Assembly (NCBI GenBank): GCA_938039765.1 | Contig: CALHTV010000062.1 | Coordinates: 1-5,963 of the forward strand | Source of the DNA: an uncultured Dictyoglomus sp. | Lineage (GTDB): Bacteria; Dictyoglomota; Dictyoglomia; Dictyoglomales; Dictyoglomaceae | Length of the DNA: 5,963 nt | Direction: 5' to 3' | Part shown: positions 4,754-5,963 of the stretch, piece by piece | Layout of the letters: the number at the start of each line of letters is the position of its first letter | Numbering within the stretch: position 1 is the first letter of the stretch | Notes under the pieces: generated by a model | Told to the model about the DNA's origin: nothing | Seen by the model: only the letters and a program-made list of their open reading frames with translations | Database searches by the model: none | Program-made: the position numbers and the translations under genes

Positions 4754-5645
4754 TAGATAGTTCGGAGGGATAAGCTATAATTCCTACTGTACCAGGTCCT
4801 GCATGTACACTTAGAGCAGCGCTTAATTTGTTAATTAAGACTTCTTTCAGTTCAAAATATTTTGTCAACTCTTCTTTTAATTTCTCTATTTCGTCTAAAG
4901 CTTTTGCATGTAAAAAGCCTACGTTTAAGCTTCTTTTATTTTTAAAAAATTCCTGCATGTGAGAGATTATTTTCTGGTATGCTTTTATTCTTCCCATTGC
5001 TTTGTCTAATGCTATAATTACACCTTCTTTATCTACAGAGATAATAGGATTTATTTTCAACATTTCTGCTAATAAATATTTTGCTTTTCCAATTCTACCT
5101 CCAGCTGCAAGAAATTTAAGGGTATCATTAGTGAAAGCATGAAATAGGTTTTTTCTTATATCACTTATATGTTTAATAGTTTCTTTAATTTTTAATCCCT
5201 TAAGAGCAGCTTTAGCAGCTTCGATAGCCATAAAACCTGTTCCTAAAGAAGCACTTTTCGAATCTATGACTTCTATTTCGTAATTAGGATTTTCCTCTTT
5301 TAACATGTTTTTTGCCATGCTTGCTGCCTGATAAGCTCCGCTCCCCCAAGAAGTTAGGTGTATACTTAGTATAGCTTTTCCTTCTTCTAATATTCTTTTA
5401 AATATTTCATAATATTCTCCTACACCAGGACATGCAGTTTTAGGGAGATTATCAGTATTTTTGAGGTTTTCAATATAATTCCAAACATCTTCTGGGGTTA
5501 TATCTATATTTTCTTTATATGATTTATTTTGTAAATGAATATAGTAAGGTACAATTTCAATCTCTAATCTTTCGGTTATTTCTTTAGGAATATCAGAAGT
5601 AGTATCAGTTATCACTTTGAAATAAACATTTACTATTTTTTGCAT
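4734..5645 (-). CDS. DegV/FakB family fatty-acid-binding protein
   Basis: A 303-residue cytosolic protein. Family motifs are VITDTTSDIP (11-20), TACPGVGEYYEIF (70-82), ILSIHLTSWGSGAYQAA (92-108), VIDSKSASLGTG (127-138), LKFLAAGGRIGKAK (176-189), NPIISV (199-204) and HAGPGTVG (281-288). In the characterised FakB branch the protein holds a fatty acid that FakA phosphorylates, feeding phospholipid synthesis. The conserved Thr of TACPG, the Ser-Gly of WGSGAY, the Arg of GGRIG and the His of HAGPG fit the lipid and phosphate contacts of FakB, though I match them from memory. No fakA is visible, and many bacteria have several DegV paralogues, so the partner and chain preference are unknown. The ATG has AGGAGG (5651-5656) 5 bases away. 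It adds about eight residues before the usual beta strand, but the SD supports it. Confidence 0.93.
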   Translation of the reverse strand: MQKIVNVYFKVITDTTSDIPKEITERLEIEIVPYYIHLQNKSYKENIDITPEDVWNYIENLKNTDNLPKTACPGVGEYYEIFKRILEEGKAILSIHLTSWGSGAYQAASMAKNMLKEENPNYEIEVIDSKSASLGTGFMAIEAAKAALKGLKIKETIKHISDIRKNLFHAFTNDTLKFLAAGGRIGKAKYLLAEMLKINPIISVDKEGVIIALDKAMGRIKAYQKIISHMQEFFKNKRSLNVGFLHAKALDEIEKLKEELTKYFELKEVLINKLSAALSVHAGPGTVGIIAYPSELSIENLKT

Positions 5646-5676
5646 CTTTTCCTCCTATTAAGAATTTACATTTCGA

Positions 5677-5691
5677 TGTTATATTATAACA
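5677..5691. promoter_or_regulatory. Symmetric divergent promoter / operator-like palindrome between degV and glnA
   Basis: TGTTATATTATAACA is a perfect palindrome with 7-base arms about a central T. On the plus strand it contains TG-T-TATATT (5677-5685) and on the minus strand TG-T-TATAAT (5683-5691), an extended -10 in each direction. Starts would fall near 5692 toward glnA (leader about 34 nt) and near 5676 toward degV (leader about 31 nt). A weak TTGTTT lies 15 bases upstream of the minus -10 (5704-5709); no good -35 supports the plus one. The half-sites TGTTA/TAACA also resemble the GlnR/TnrA box (TGTNA-N7-TNACA) but with a 5-base spacer. Confidence 0.6.
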
Positions 5692-5725
5692 ATAAATTAT
5701 AAAAAACAAGAAAGGAGGAAAAATT

Positions 5726-5963
5726 ATGGAGTATCCTAAAACTAAAGAAGAGGTATTAAAATTTGTAAAGGAAAAGGATATTAAATTCATTGAGCTATGG
5801 TTCTCAGATGTACTCGGATATTTAAAAAGTTTTACAATAACCCCGAGGGAACTTCCAAAAGCCTTCGAGGAAGGACTTGGTTTTGATGGATCATCAGTGA
5901 GAGGATATACAAGAATAGAAGAAAGTGATATGGTAGCATTTCCAGAACCAGAAACATTCACTA
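5726..5963 (+). CDS. glnA: Glutamine synthetase type I, N-terminal part (cut by the window edge)
   Basis: The first 79 residues of glutamine synthetase, which joins ammonia to glutamate using ATP and is the main entry of nitrogen into metabolism. The N-terminal beta-grasp domain is visible: a helix (KEEVLKFVKEKDI, 7-19), IELWFSDVLGYLKSF (22-36), then the hallmark FDGSSVRGY (53-61), IEESDM (64-69) and PEPETF (73-78), which contribute to the neighbouring-subunit side of the active site in the dodecamer. The type (GSI-alpha or GSI-beta) and the adenylylation site lie beyond the edge. The ATG has AAAGGAGG (5711-5718) at a good 7-base spacing. It diverges from degV, and the palindrome at 5677-5691 is the only promoter-like signal I see. 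No truncation or frameshift within the visible part. Confidence 0.97.
   Translation, partial: MEYPKTKEEVLKFVKEKDIKFIELWFSDVLGYLKSFTITPRELPKAFEEGLGFDGSSVRGYTRIEESDMVAFPEPETFT

Noticed and set aside
5605..5961. 118-codon minus-strand reading frame
   Set aside because: It overlaps the clear glnA start on the other strand and the degV start. It is Ser/Phe rich, as expected for antisense of glnA, and has no credible start signal.
1..5963. CRISPR array, insertion sequence, phage or defence genes, tRNA or rRNA
   Set aside because: I found no spaced direct repeats, transposase motifs, tRNA-like cloverleaf or rRNA signature on either strand; the genes are all housekeeping or transport types.

Overview
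The window is about 6 kb of AT-rich bacterial chromosome carrying ordinary housekeeping genes packed very tightly. The proteins are rich in Lys, Glu and Ile, Shine-Dalgarno (SD) sites are strong (AGGAGG type), and gene ends overlap. Together these suggest a compact thermophile. My best guess, from recall only, is Dictyoglomus or a relative. I see no insertion sequence, CRISPR array, tRNA, rRNA or phage gene.

Left to right: (1) the 3' end of a plus-strand gene whose product resembles the C-terminal domain of MucB/RseB. Its frame stays open to the left edge, so the true start lies outside. (2) A minus-strand three-gene operon, read right to left: a bifunctional-nuclease (BFN/DUF151) protein, purH (the last two steps of IMP synthesis) and a COG2231/MagIII-type DNA glycosylase. 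The glycosylase starts at a TTG that overlaps the purH stop. (3) A plus-strand EamA/DMT transporter that appears to have a leaderless mRNA. It diverges from the BFN operon, and the two promoters share a short region with an 18-bp dyad. (4) A minus-strand RibU-type riboflavin ECF S-component, preceded by an FMN riboswitch, a terminator hairpin and a strong promoter. (5) A minus-strand DegV/FakB fatty-acid-binding protein. (6) The start of plus-strand glnA, cut by the right edge.

The coding content is conventional, and I do not see an undescribed multi-gene system. The interesting material is regulatory. The degV/glnA gap contains a perfect palindrome, TGTTATA-T-TATAACA, that encodes an extended -10 element on each strand and also resembles a GlnR-type operator two bases short. 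The FMN riboswitch has an 18-nt hairpin inserted in the conserved loop of P2. Its expression platform carries both a repeated CCAGGGC that could switch between antiterminator and terminator, and a perfect 8-nt complement to the ribU SD. The BFN/EamA gap holds a dyad lying exactly in the spacer of one promoter. Both pairs of convergent genes overlap by about 30 bp at their 3' ends, with no room for separate terminators.
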